Below are positions 28,801 through 36,527 of a DNA stretch of 48,692 nt, piece after piece. The first letter of the stretch is position 1. The number at the start of each line of letters is the position of its first letter. A program made the position numbers and the translations under genes. Source of the stretch: an uncultured Collinsella sp. (GTDB taxonomy: Bacteria > Actinomycetota > Coriobacteriia > Coriobacteriales > Coriobacteriaceae); contig CABSYW010000019.1 of assembly GCA_902482035.1 (NCBI GenBank), positions 1-48,692 of the forward strand, in the 5' to 3' direction. Below the pieces are notes generated by a model, which was not told where the DNA came from, made no database searches, and saw nothing but the letters and a program-made list of their open reading frames with translations.

Positions 28801-29689
28801 CGCGGATAGCAAGGATTACGTCAACTACTCTGCTGGTGGTGGCGTGTATCGCTATACGCTCGGCGATGCAGAGGCGACGCAGATTTATGATGCGGCTGGC
28901 CATTACCAGTACTGTGACTCTCCGGTCATTGCCGATGCTTCTGGCAATCTCTACTACATTAATGATTCGGGCACGCTGTTTAAACTTGGAGCTGTCGAGT
29001 CTTGGACGGTTGCCTTTAACTCCAACGGCGGGTCTGCTTGCGACACTAAGTTTGTTGCTACGGCCGATGGCAAGCTGGTCAAGCCGGCCGATCCGACGCG
29101 CGATGGCTACACTTTCGGCGGTTGGTATACCGATGAGGCTTGCACGCAGGCGTATGACTTTAGCACGCCGGTGACGGCCGATCTGACGCTGTATGCCAAG
29201 TGGACCAAGAATGCCGTTAACCCTGGCGGTAATGGCGGCGCAGGTTCGAATGGCGGCGGCGGTTCTGGTACCGGTACTGGTTCCGGCACTGGCGCTGGCA
29301 CTGGCACGGGTTCCGGCTCCGGCTCGAAGGGCGGCGCTGTCGCCCCGGGTCATAAGCCGACGACCAAGACGACGGTGTCGACCAAGACCGAGACCAAGGA
29401 CAACAAGTCCGACAAGAAGGACACCGATAAGTCCGATAAGAAGGACGAGAAGAAGTCTGACAAGAAGTCTGACAAGAAGGACAGCAAGTCCGACAAGAAG
29501 TCCGATTCCAAGTCCGATACGGGTGCTGCTTCCACGACCACTGCTAAGAAGTCCTCTAGTGCTTCCGAGCAGGAGACTGGCACCAATCCGCTCGCCATCG
29601 TCGGCGTTGCCGCCGGCGTGATTGGCCTCGCGCTCATCGCCGTCTTCGTGCTGACCAAGCGCGGCAAGGGTGACGGTAATGCCCGATAA
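25880..29689 (+). CDS. large cobalamin-regulated surface protein with four DUF4430 domains
   Basis: A 1269-residue secreted, membrane-anchored protein. Residues about 1-47 form a signal (VAKRCLVAFLAFAMAFGTTPA). Four repeated DUF4430 domains, the fold of the transcobalamin C-terminal domain, start near 148, 271, 383 and 502. Each carries YWQLFVDG-like or YWxxYVNG-like text and a closing strand such as KIEFAYTAG. A PQQ-type beta-propeller spans about 657-1040, then an InlB-like beta-grasp repeat (FNSNGG to LYAKW, 1045-1108), a Gly-rich stretch, a (K)SDKK-rich spacer and a transmembrane helix (about 1238-1262). ATG at 25880 is preferred for its AGGAGA ribosome site and signal peptide. Role: probable capture of corrinoids at the cell surface, an inference from domain and riboswitch. 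Confidence 0.85.
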   Translation: MDMFEDECQRASLRRRGVIARGVAKRCLVAFLAFAMAFGTTPAQLWAEGAEGITDAVAQATTPGEDAALAGGTAEQSGAEVSDSGSAPAASAATTEAATGDEGSATGESPATSERSSTASAGQAGSAAAAAVQTENPTETGDVVKKQIEVSFSIIGTDADGKAQTWVAPTQLKLDEGATAADAFIKLQEKTGFKAKYDPNTAYGFYLESITSPSDGRTLAFDPATHAYWQLFVDGASSSVGASSVKLTQGQKIEFAYTAGSSSPVVKDQVAANVTVIGRDAQGKTQTWVDNAQYVVTSGSSALGLTKVALEANDIDAVAAGSFILSLKYNGVELGTPQDYSTYWQLFINGKSSDYTADNVTIHAGDTVTWFYGGWGDQLPSDSVHASVQVLGKDKDGKQQVWASTGQTSLKAGSTAKDLLEQVGLTLDADESSWGWFLNGIYSPFDGKSYCGYDAATNSYWRFYVNGKFADVGAGAYKLQEGDAVTFMYGADADALPGQVLGSADVIGPDVNGNNTRWGTASNVSLPEGSTAQNLIEAVLKAKGVAYNGSQSGAYWFLNSVTSPFDHNPYGWDAATNKYWHLYINGEPSLLCANQITLKSGDKVTLAYTTDNSPMPDPDKIVVDPSATTPDWDAEWAGYGNSGNGSTVTDAKAPAQAAGLKWAFDWKAESGQQYANCSEPVIANGFVYIATENELIKIDSSTGKKVASAPLASKVSYTSRPIYTNGLIIVPLNGGAVQAITADKLICKWMTPGLTDLTQSSCTVVSDGEYVYVGSVDISYDENYNATYGNGSFARIKIATGEVSWQNIDPAEGYYWTGAALTDKYAIVPTSAGTLKCIDKATGVVVSTMKLGAVANADCIADPSNGSTFYQMTHDGKLHVISLSAKGVLSEQKTVDLGLTNNLSAPAVSGDNLIVGGQTATGSALALYNLKTGKTTMVTAADGKELPAGFNGIAATPLVSVQGGKTYVYFTVNSADSKDYVNYSAGGGVYRYTLGDAEATQIYDAAGHYQYCDSPVIADASGNLYYINDSGTLFKLGAVESWTVAFNSNGGSACDTKFVATADGKLVKPADPTRDGYTFGGWYTDEACTQAYDFSTPVTADLTLYAKWTKNAVNPGGNGGAGSNGGGGSGTGTGSGTGAGTGTGSGSGSKGGAVAPGHKPTTKTTVSTKTETKDNKSDKKDTDKSDKKDEKKSDKKSDKKDSKSDKKSDSKSDTGAASTTTAKKSSSASEQETGTNPLAIVGVAAGVIGLALIAVFVLTKRGKGDGNAR

Positions 29690-30581
29690 GCCCAAGGAGA
29701 CCAGCGGGCAACAGCCCGACTCCTCGTTCATTCAGTTCGACGATGCAAAGCAACAGGGCGCCGCTTCGGCGGCGTCCGCCTCTCGTCGCAAGGCGCTCCT
29801 TGGCGTTCTTGCTGCCGCGTGCACCATTCTGATCGTCGTCTCGCTGGGCTTCGTCCATCCTTCCGAGAGCGGCGCCTGGTCCATTGACTGGATCGTTCAG
29901 ACCGTGACGGGGGAGAGCGTCGTCGCCAAGGACACCAAGGGGTCTGGCTCGTCTGCCGCTTCGGGCGAGGCTAGTTCCAAGGATTCCAAATCTTCGAATG
30001 ATGCAAAAGACGAGCCCAAGGGTTCGAACGACGCCAAGGACGATTCCGAGTCTTCAAACAAGGAATCGGACAAAAACTCGGATAGCAAGAAGTCCGAGGA
30101 CCGGGGCGGCAAGAAGTCTGGCGATAAATCCGCTGCCCAAAATACGGGAGCCGGTGATACTTCCAATGCGTCTGGCGGTGCTTCTTCGGGCGGTGGCCAG
30201 TCGTCTGATGGAGCCTCATCCTCTAATGGTGGAAACGCCTCCTCGGGCAGCCAAAGCGGCTCACAGGAGTCCAACTACGTAACGGTGTCGGTCTCGGTCA
30301 CTTCGAGCGCCGTGGGCAATCCTGTGTCTTCTGGTGGCACCTTTACCTTTAACGAAGGCGCTACCGTCTACGATGCCCTGTGCGCGCTGGGCCTTTCTGT
30401 CAGCGCACATGGCTCGTCGTACGGCACGTATGTCTCCGCGATTGGTGGTTTGGCCGAGAAGCAGTACGGCGGCACGAGCGGCTGGATGTACTCCGTCAAC
30501 GGCGCAACGCCCATGACGGCGTGCAGTAACTACGTTCTCTCCAATGGCGACAACGTGGTCTGGTATTACGTAACAGGCTAG
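29679..30581 (+). CDS. membrane-tethered single DUF4430-domain protein
   Basis: A 300-residue protein whose ATG lies 11 bases before the end of the preceding gene, so the two are translationally coupled under the same riboswitch. A transmembrane helix (ALLGVLAAACTILIVVSLGF, about 40-60) is followed by a long Ser/Lys/Asp/Gly-rich stalk (about 85-195). A single DUF4430 domain closes it (GGTFTFNEGATVYDALCALG to VVWYYVTG, about 210-300). It has the look of a stalked receptor working with its large partner. The helix may act as an uncleaved signal anchor. Corrinoid binding is inferred from the domain family. Confidence 0.85.
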   Translation: MPDKPKETSGQQPDSSFIQFDDAKQQGAASAASASRRKALLGVLAAACTILIVVSLGFVHPSESGAWSIDWIVQTVTGESVVAKDTKGSGSSAASGEASSKDSKSSNDAKDEPKGSNDAKDDSESSNKESDKNSDSKKSEDRGGKKSGDKSAAQNTGAGDTSNASGGASSGGGQSSDGASSSNGGNASSGSQSGSQESNYVTVSVSVTSSAVGNPVSSGGTFTFNEGATVYDALCALGLSVSAHGSSYGTYVSAIGGLAEKQYGGTSGWMYSVNGATPMTACSNYVLSNGDNVVWYYVTG

Positions 30582-30605
30582 AGGCCTCGACATAGCGCGC
30601 CAGAT

Positions 30606-30641
30606 GGGCGGTTCGGACAAACATCCGGGCCGCCCGTTTTT
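30606..30641 (+). terminator. terminator of the cobalamin-regulated operon
   Basis: A GGGCGG/CCGCCC stem (30606-30611, 30630-30635) with extra inner pairs is followed by GTTTTT. It lies 25 bases after the stop of the DUF4430 gene. Confidence 0.75.
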
Positions 30642-30684
30642 CATGCGAATGGGACTGGTTCGCCGGGTCTCTCGACAAACAAAA

Positions 30685-30714
30685 AACCGGTTGGAATGGG
30701 AATTCCAACCGGTT
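30685..30714 (-). terminator. terminator of the GtrA gene at 30741
   Basis: A 13-pair perfect stem (30685-30697 with 30702-30714) with a four-base loop is followed on the minus strand by TTTTTTGTTTG. A very strong intrinsic terminator that separates the convergent genes. Confidence 0.85.
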
Positions 30715-30740
30715 ATACATTCAAGCAAATAGTGAATCGA

Positions 30741-31148
30741 TTACGACCGTGCGCCCTCGAGGAAGAAGCGACGGCTAAAGTAGTTGTACCAGGTGACCAG
30801 GAACGTGGCGATGGCCTTCATGGCCTGGTAGCCGATGCTCAAAAACGTGACGCCCACAAACATGTACAGGTCGTTGAGGCCCAAACCAATCACCGACAGG
30901 ATGGTGAAAATCGTGAACTCGCGCTTGCGGCTCATGCCCTCGCGGTGGTCGAACACGTACTTCATGCTGAGCCAGTAGTTGACCACGACGGACGTGATAA
31001 ACGAGATCGTGGTGCTCATCAAAAAGTCGAGATGGAACAGCTCGACGAGCGCAATGAGCATGCCCCAGTCGATGCCAAAGGAGATAAGACCCACGACAGC
31101 GAACTTGAGGAATTGCTTAGTATGAGGTTGTGCCAGTGCCTTGCGCAC
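30741..31148 (-). CDS. GtrA family membrane protein
   Basis: A 135-residue protein with four predicted transmembrane helices (about 14-34, 42-62, 78-98, 105-125). The family opening FLKFAVVGLISFGIDWGML and the internal YVFDHREGMSRKREFTIF are present. GtrA proteins are thought to help flip or pass lipid-linked sugars to the cell surface. A second copy lies upstream at 31368-31763. No start alternative is evident. Confidence 0.85.
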   Translation of the reverse strand: MRKALAQPHTKQFLKFAVVGLISFGIDWGMLIALVELFHLDFLMSTTISFITSVVVNYWLSMKYVFDHREGMSRKREFTIFTILSVIGLGLNDLYMFVGVTFLSIGYQAMKAIATFLVTWYNYFSRRFFLEGARS

Positions 31149-31367
31149 GTAATCACATCCAATGCGTTGACGAATCGAGCAGAGGATACTTTAGAGCTTT
31201 TGCAAGGGAAACGTAAGGGCTTTGCCAAGAACTATACGAACTCGTCAAATTTGCAAGAGACAATCCGCAAACGTCGTAAATCCTTCCGTAAACGAGCAAG
31301 GCCCACGAACAACGCAGCGCTCGACGCGCATCGTCCGTGGGCCCCGTAGCTGTGCGGGAAAGCCGAG

Positions 31368-31763
31368 CTACTTTGTCTCCTCGCCCTCCAGGAAGATCTT
31401 TCGGGTCACAAAGTTGTAGACCATGACCAGCGCGGTGGCGCAAATCTTGGCGATATTGGCCTCGAGCCCCAGGCCGGCGTTGAGCGCCAGCACGATACCG
31501 TCGTTGAGCGCCAGGCCAATAACGGACAGCACGACAAAGATGATGAACTCGCGGCGGCGGCTCATGCCCTCCTTGTGCGCAAACACGTACTTCATGCTCG
31601 CGGCGTAGTTAAAGATGAGCGAGACGATAAAGCCGCTGGTATTGGCGATCAGGATGTTAAGGCCCAGGCCGTAGTGGAGCAGATTCATGATGCCAAAGTC
31701 GATGACCGTGGCGACGACGCCGACGACGCCAAACTTCATGATCTGCGCAAGGAGCTTTTGCAT
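31368..31763 (-). CDS. GtrA family membrane protein, second copy
   Basis: A 131-residue relative of the gene at 30741-31148, with the same four-helix layout (KFGVVGVVATVIDFGIMNLL, YVFAHKEGMSRRREFIIF, TRKIFLEGEETK). The frame is open to 31826, but ATG at 31763 gives the family's usual length. The tandem pair probably arose by duplication. Which glycan they serve is unknown, since no glycosyltransferase adjoins them. Confidence 0.85.
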   Translation of the reverse strand: MQKLLAQIMKFGVVGVVATVIDFGIMNLLHYGLGLNILIANTSGFIVSLIFNYAASMKYVFAHKEGMSRRREFIIFVVLSVIGLALNDGIVLALNAGLGLEANIAKICATALVMVYNFVTRKIFLEGEETK

Positions 31764-31841
31764 GGTACCTGCCTTAGGGTGGCGCCGGAGCGCCGTGGGG
31801 ATGACGAACTCAGCAAGTTTAGCCAATCCCCGCGGGTGGAG

Positions 31842-33758
31842 CTAGACGCGCTCCTCGATAGCACCGTTTCTATATGCATCGAGCAGTTGGCGTAGGTCCT
31901 GGATTTGGCTGCGGATCTTGGCACCGGTATCGGTGTCGCTCACCATGCGGCGCCGGTCTGCCTCGTCGAAGCGGTTGGTCTCGCTCTCGATGTCGATGTT
32001 GCGGGTAAGTGCCTCGGCAACCGTGGTAAAGGCTTGGTGCGACTTAAGGCGACATCCGCGCGAACTGGAGATAAGCGTGTAGCCGGCTATGCCCGTCTTG
32101 GGATGGTAGGCGCGGCAGAAGCCGCCATCGATGACCAGCAGCTTGCCCTCGGCGCGGATGGGCTGCTCGCCCTTGGTGGTTTTAACGGGTGTGTGGCCGT
32201 TGATGATGTGGCCGGTCGGCGAACATGCCATGGGGGCAACGCCGAACTCGCGCATGATGTCGTCGCAGACCGAGGGTGACTTGGTAAGCGTGAAGTACGG
32301 GTCCATCGGCTCGACCCACGTGCTCTTGTCGGCGATGTAGGCGCGCTCGAAGGTGCGCACCACGCGTCCGCTGGCGGGCGAGTTAAAGCCGATCCACAGG
32401 TACCACATCCAGTCGAGGGCGTCGCGGTCGCCCACGCGCCAGGCGCGGCGGGCGATGCGGTCGCAAAAATCGAGATAATCGCGGCCGGCGTGCCAGGTGC
32501 CCAGACAGTTCATGCTGCTAAAGGTGCCATCCTCGTTGAGCGGCGCGCAGCCATGGAACAGCAGGTTGCCGTTGGTGACCTTGTACATCGAGCCGTGGGT
32601 GTAGAGGAAATCGATATGGCGATGCAGATGATCGGCGGTGACAAACTCGGACACAAGCTTGTCGATGATGTGTTGCTCCTGGGGCGTGAGCGTGTAGGGG
32701 TCCGCCGGATCGACGGTGGGAAAATCGTTGGTCGTGAGCGGCCATACACTGCCGTCGGCAAGCGTGACCGTGCCGGCGTCGTGGTCGATCTTGTCGAGCA
32801 GCAGGCGGTCGGTCATGTCGAACTCGGGGTGGCGCTGGATAATCTGGCCCTCGAGTTTAAAGAGCAGCACGTTGATGGCCTTGATCAGCGGGGTGATGGA
32901 CTCGTCGGCGGTATAGGTGGCATCGGCAAAGGCAACGAGCTCGCGCAGCGAGATACCGTAGTCGTTCTCGAGGATCTCGTAGTTGTCGTAGCGCAGGTTG
33001 TTGCGCAGCACCGTGGCGATGCAGGCGGGCTCGCCGGCAGCGGCGCCCATCCACAGCAGGTCGTGGTTGCCCCACTGGATGTCGAGCGAATGGTAGGTGA
33101 GCAGGCGGTCCATAATCTTGGCAGCGCCGCCGCCACGGTCGAAGATATCGCCCACCAGGTGCAGGTGGTCGACAGCGAGGCGCTTGATGAGCGAGGCGAG
33201 CGACTCGATAAAGTCGTCGGCGCTGGCGGTCTCTAGGATGGACTCCACGATGCGCTCGTGATAACGCACACGATAGTTGTTCTCGTCCGGATGCGTGTGC
33301 AGCAGCTCGTCGATGATGTAGGCGTAATCGCGCGGGATGGCCTTACGCACCTTGGAGCGCGTATAGCGGCTCGAAAGCGAGCGGGCAACCATGATGAGCT
33401 GGTCGAGCATGGTCTTGTACCAGGTGGGGGAGTCCTCGCGCCGGCTGCGGACCAGCTCGATCTTCTCGCGCGGGTAGTAGATGAGCGTGCACAGCTCGCC
33501 CTTTTCGTCAAAGGAGAGCGTGTCGCCAAAGATCTCGTCGACATGTTCGCGCACGACGCCCGAGCAGTTGTTGAGGATGTGCATAAAGGCTTCGTACTCG
33601 CCATGCACGTCGCTCATAAAATGCTCGGTGCCTTTGGGTAGGTTGAGGATGGCCGAGAGATTGATGATCTCGGTAAACGCGGATTGCTCGGTGGGAAACT
33701 GTCTCGACAGCAGGCGCAGATACTTAAAGTCTTGCGGATTGCGATCGAATGCGACCAT
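31842..33758 (-). CDS. fbp: class III fructose-1,6-bisphosphatase
   Basis: A 638-residue gluconeogenic phosphatase of the Firmicutes type, which hydrolyses fructose 1,6-bisphosphate. The metallophosphoesterase motifs are clear: MSDVHGEYEAF (about 48), GDIFDRGGGAAKIMD (about 200), WGNHDLLWMG (about 230) and INGHTP near the C-terminus. The start ATG at 33758 (MVAFDRNPQDF) follows GGAAGG by six bases and is preferred to the one 15 codons upstream. Length matches the family. It stands alone and is transcribed divergently from degV. Confidence 0.95.
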   Translation of the reverse strand: MVAFDRNPQDFKYLRLLSRQFPTEQSAFTEIINLSAILNLPKGTEHFMSDVHGEYEAFMHILNNCSGVVREHVDEIFGDTLSFDEKGELCTLIYYPREKIELVRSRREDSPTWYKTMLDQLIMVARSLSSRYTRSKVRKAIPRDYAYIIDELLHTHPDENNYRVRYHERIVESILETASADDFIESLASLIKRLAVDHLHLVGDIFDRGGGAAKIMDRLLTYHSLDIQWGNHDLLWMGAAAGEPACIATVLRNNLRYDNYEILENDYGISLRELVAFADATYTADESITPLIKAINVLLFKLEGQIIQRHPEFDMTDRLLLDKIDHDAGTVTLADGSVWPLTTNDFPTVDPADPYTLTPQEQHIIDKLVSEFVTADHLHRHIDFLYTHGSMYKVTNGNLLFHGCAPLNEDGTFSSMNCLGTWHAGRDYLDFCDRIARRAWRVGDRDALDWMWYLWIGFNSPASGRVVRTFERAYIADKSTWVEPMDPYFTLTKSPSVCDDIMREFGVAPMACSPTGHIINGHTPVKTTKGEQPIRAEGKLLVIDGGFCRAYHPKTGIAGYTLISSSRGCRLKSHQAFTTVAEALTRNIDIESETNRFDEADRRRMVSDTDTGAKIRSQIQDLRQLLDAYRNGAIEERV

Positions 33759-34078
33759 GAAACACCTTCCGATGGGGCTGGTAAAACTGATAAACAGCGT
33801 CAAACGTTTATCAGTATGCGCCGCTTTTGTTTCGATTTTGCGCCAGCGGCTGAATTGTCGGCTGAACGGTTTGGTAAATCGATTTAGTTGAGGTAGATAT
33901 GGTGGTTGGGTGGAGACGACAGAGGGTGTTTTCTCAGATATTTATGCGTGGGGCCGGTGGAGACGATGGTGGTAAAGATGTTCACTATTTTTGGTTCGAT
34001 TTGGTAAATAGTGGACATATGTACCGCATGTAGGCTCACTGTGCGATAATTTGCGCAGCAATGAGTAAGGAGCCTCAT
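33759..34078. promoter_or_regulatory. divergent control region between fbp and degV
   Basis: A gap of about 320 bases with no gene. It holds an eight-base inverted repeat CACTATTT/AAATAGTG (33983-33990, 34006-34013), a directly repeated GGTGGAGACGA (33909-33919, 33956-33966) and a GATAAT box (34045-34050) that may be the degV -10. No convincing -35 box was found. Confidence 0.4.
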
Positions 34079-34969
34079 ATGAGTGATTTTGTCCTGACCT
34101 GTGAATCCGCCGCCGACCGAACCCGTGAGTTCTTTGCGTCGCGCAATATCCCTGTCGTGTGTTTTCATTACGAGATCGACGATGTTGTCTATACGGACGA
34201 TCTGTATCAGTCGATTACGCCGGACAAGTTTTTTGCCCAGATTGCCGCGGGCGCCATGCCCAAGACGTCTCAGGTGAGCGTGGGTGAGTACGAGGAGTTT
34301 TGGGAGCCGTTTGTTGCTGAGGGTAAAGACGTGCTGCACCTGACGTTGTCGTCGGGTATTTCGGGCACGTATGGATCGGCCTGCGTTGCGGCGCAGATGC
34401 TTGCGGATCGCTATCCCCAGGGCGGCAAGGTGCGCGTCATCGATTCGCTGGCGGCGCCTTCGGGCTTTGGCCTGTTGTTGGAATATGCCGCCGATGTGCG
34501 CGATAGCGGGGCTTCACTCGACGAGACGGCTGCCTGGATCGAGGAGCACAAGCTCAACCTGCACCACTGGTTCTTCTCGACCGATCTGTCGAGCTACCTG
34601 CGCGGCGGTCGCATTTCGGCCGCGAGCGCGATCATCGGCACGGCGCTTAAGATTTGCCCGCTTATGACGGTCGATTGCGAAGGTAAGCTGTCGCCACGTG
34701 AGAAGATTCGCACTAAGAAGCGCGCGATTTCCGAGATGGCTAAGACCATGATGGCACACCTACAGGACGGTGCGGATTATTCGGGTAAGTGCATCATGTC
34801 GCAGTCGGCGTGCCGCGAGGATGCCGAGGCGGTCGCGGCGCTGATTGAGGAACAGGTTCCGCAGCTTAAAGGCAAGATTGAGATCAATGACATCGGTACT
34901 CTGATTGGCTCGCATACCGGACCTGGTACGGTGGCGCTCTTCTTTATGGGCGACAAGCGCGTGGATTAA
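34079..34969 (+). CDS. DegV family fatty-acid-binding protein
   Basis: A 296-residue DegV protein. Members bind a fatty acid and present it to the FakA kinase for phosphorylation. Family landmarks: FVLTCESAADRTREFF at the start, AMPKTSQVSVGEYEEFW, LTLSSGISGTYGSA (a phosphate-contact loop) and the C-terminal IGSHTGPGTVALFFMG. The ATG at 34079 is chosen over 34061 because AAGGAG (34066-34072) lies between the two. No FakA lies nearby. Confidence 0.9.
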   Translation: MSDFVLTCESAADRTREFFASRNIPVVCFHYEIDDVVYTDDLYQSITPDKFFAQIAAGAMPKTSQVSVGEYEEFWEPFVAEGKDVLHLTLSSGISGTYGSACVAAQMLADRYPQGGKVRVIDSLAAPSGFGLLLEYAADVRDSGASLDETAAWIEEHKLNLHHWFFSTDLSSYLRGGRISAASAIIGTALKICPLMTVDCEGKLSPREKIRTKKRAISEMAKTMMAHLQDGADYSGKCIMSQSACREDAEAVAALIEEQVPQLKGKIEINDIGTLIGSHTGPGTVALFFMGDKRVD

Positions 34970-35010
34970 TTTGCCCCATCACGTCGCTGCATGATTGCTC
35001 AAACGAAAAC

Positions 35011-35038
35011 GGCCCGCCTCACGTTTGTGGGGCGGGCC
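35011..35038. terminator. bidirectional terminator between degV and its convergent neighbour
   Basis: GGCCCGCC (35011-35018) pairs with GGCGGGCC (35031-35038). The plus strand continues with TT and the minus strand with GTTTTCG, so it can end transcription from both sides. Confidence 0.75.
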
Positions 35039-35050
35039 TTGCTGTTGCGG

Positions 35051-36142
35051 CTAGCGTTTCTTTCCGCGGAAGAAAAAGCCGTGCAGTGACGGCTTGAGGC
35101 CGCGGTTGGCGCGATGCTCCTCGACGCGCTCGTGGATCGAAGCGACGCGCTCGATGACTTCGTCGGGAATCGGCACATCGGGATTCATGTTCTCGACTTG
35201 GCTGACCTCGGCGGCGGCGACCTGGTCGATAATGGGCACGTCGTCGCGCGAGATGACAGGTGTGGCGTCTTCCTTCATCTTGCGATAACGCTGCATCATG
35301 TCGGTCTGTAGCTGCTGGGCCGAAGGCGGCGTCCAGATGATGGCGTTGGCGCCCGCGGCGATGGTCTCGCGAATGCTCTCGGGCGTCTTGCCGCCCGGCG
35401 CGATAAGCGGCAGGTTGGGATAGTGCTCGCGCAGCTCGCGTAGGACCTGGGGCGTGTTCTTGCCGGCGGCGATGTTGAGAATCTTGGCTCCAGCGCGCAC
35501 CTTGGCGTGGGCATCGTCGTCGCAGCGAACGACCGTGGCGATGACGGGGATGTCGGCGATGTTGGTGATGTGCTCGACCATCTCGGCAGTAGCGGGGGAG
35601 TTGACCACGCAGCCCGCCGCGCCCTGCATCTCGGAGACGGCTGCCATCTGCACGGAGCGCTTACCGGTCGTAGTTCCGCCACCCACGCCTACAAAGACCG
35701 GGCACTCGGCGACGGTCAGCAGCGCTTGCGTAATGGCGGGCTGCGGCGTGAAAGGGTAGACCGCAAAGACGGCGTCGGCGTTGGAGTTGCGGATAACCGC
35801 GACATCGGTGGTGTAAATGAGCGACTTGATGCGTCGGCCAAAGAGTGTGAAGCCGCTGGCCTCCTCGATCTCGTCGGGCATGCGAAGGGCAGCCTTGCGC
35901 AGGCGTCCGTCGATGGGCTGGGGCTCCATAGGGAGCAGGCCGTTGGGCGTGACGGCTACTTGGGGCTCGGTGAACTCGTCTGCGAGCTCGACCTCGGAAA
36001 AATCGACCGAGGCGACGATGTCCTTGTGCACCTCGGCGGGCACATCGATGGGAGCTTGGTCGTTTGCCGCCGCAGGCGTGTCGAAGGAGCTGGTGCCGAC
36101 GAAGGCGTCGACGCGCTCATTTAGATCGTTGAGGGTATCCAT
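35051..36142 (-). CDS. TIM-barrel-like conserved protein of unknown function
   Basis: A 363-residue protein. The first 90 residues are acidic and low in structure (DAFVGTSSFDTPAAANDQAP). A region of about 100-300 shows TIM-barrel-type spacing: VFVGVGGGTTTGKRSVQMA, GAAGCVVNSPAT, IPVIATVVRCDDD, GAKILNIAAGKNT, LPLIAPGGKTPESI and GANAIIWTPPS. This recalls KDPG-aldolase or ribulose-phosphate-binding barrels, but the phosphate loop is not typical. A basic C-terminal tail ends FFFRGKKR. I do not recognise a specific function. It is a single gene. Confidence 0.7.
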   Translation of the reverse strand: MDTLNDLNERVDAFVGTSSFDTPAAANDQAPIDVPAEVHKDIVASVDFSEVELADEFTEPQVAVTPNGLLPMEPQPIDGRLRKAALRMPDEIEEASGFTLFGRRIKSLIYTTDVAVIRNSNADAVFAVYPFTPQPAITQALLTVAECPVFVGVGGGTTTGKRSVQMAAVSEMQGAAGCVVNSPATAEMVEHITNIADIPVIATVVRCDDDAHAKVRAGAKILNIAAGKNTPQVLRELREHYPNLPLIAPGGKTPESIRETIAAGANAIIWTPPSAQQLQTDMMQRYRKMKEDATPVISRDDVPIIDQVAAAEVSQVENMNPDVPIPDEVIERVASIHERVEEHRANRGLKPSLHGFFFRGKKR

Positions 36143-36332
36143 GGAGGCTCGATTCTATGTGATGATGGCCGGCGCGATGCAGCCGGAATTGCGAATGCTA
36201 AATCGTTTGACGAGTTGATTTTTCCCGCCGCGCCATCCGTTAGACCGAAGGGCCGGCGAACGTGAAGGAGCTGTGGTGGCGGGTATCGAGGTGCTATCTT
36301 GAAAGTCCCGTTTAAAAGAGAGGTGACGCGGT

Positions 36333-36503
36333 ATGGAATTTTCGGCAATGTTGGGCTCGATTGGCCTATGCGTGGGCGCAATCGTAGCCGCCGCGGTCAT
36401 CTACTTTGTGGTCACGGCCATTAAGGGCAAAGGGGCCGAACGCAAGGAGCGCGCGATGCTTAAACAGCATCGCGACCAGCAGGGCAAACGCGCACAGAGA
36501 TAG
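36333..36503 (+). CDS. small single-pass membrane protein, 56 residues
   Basis: MEFSAMLGSIGLCVGAIVAA and then AVIYFVVTAI form one transmembrane helix at about 6-30. A strongly basic cytosolic tail (KGKGAERKERAMLKQHRDQQ) follows. An AGAGAGG ribosome site lies about eight bases before the ATG. It resembles small YtxH/membrane-anchor proteins in layout only. It sits alone between two minus-strand genes, with an upstream gap for its own promoter. Confidence 0.7.
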   Translation: MEFSAMLGSIGLCVGAIVAAAVIYFVVTAIKGKGAERKERAMLKQHRDQQGKRAQR

Positions 36504-36527
36504 CTTGTTGAGTTTTGGATCCGTGCG

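Noticed and set aside
27647..29731. A 694-codon minus-strand frame
   Set aside because: It is antisense to the propeller and repeat regions and low in complexity; no gene features.
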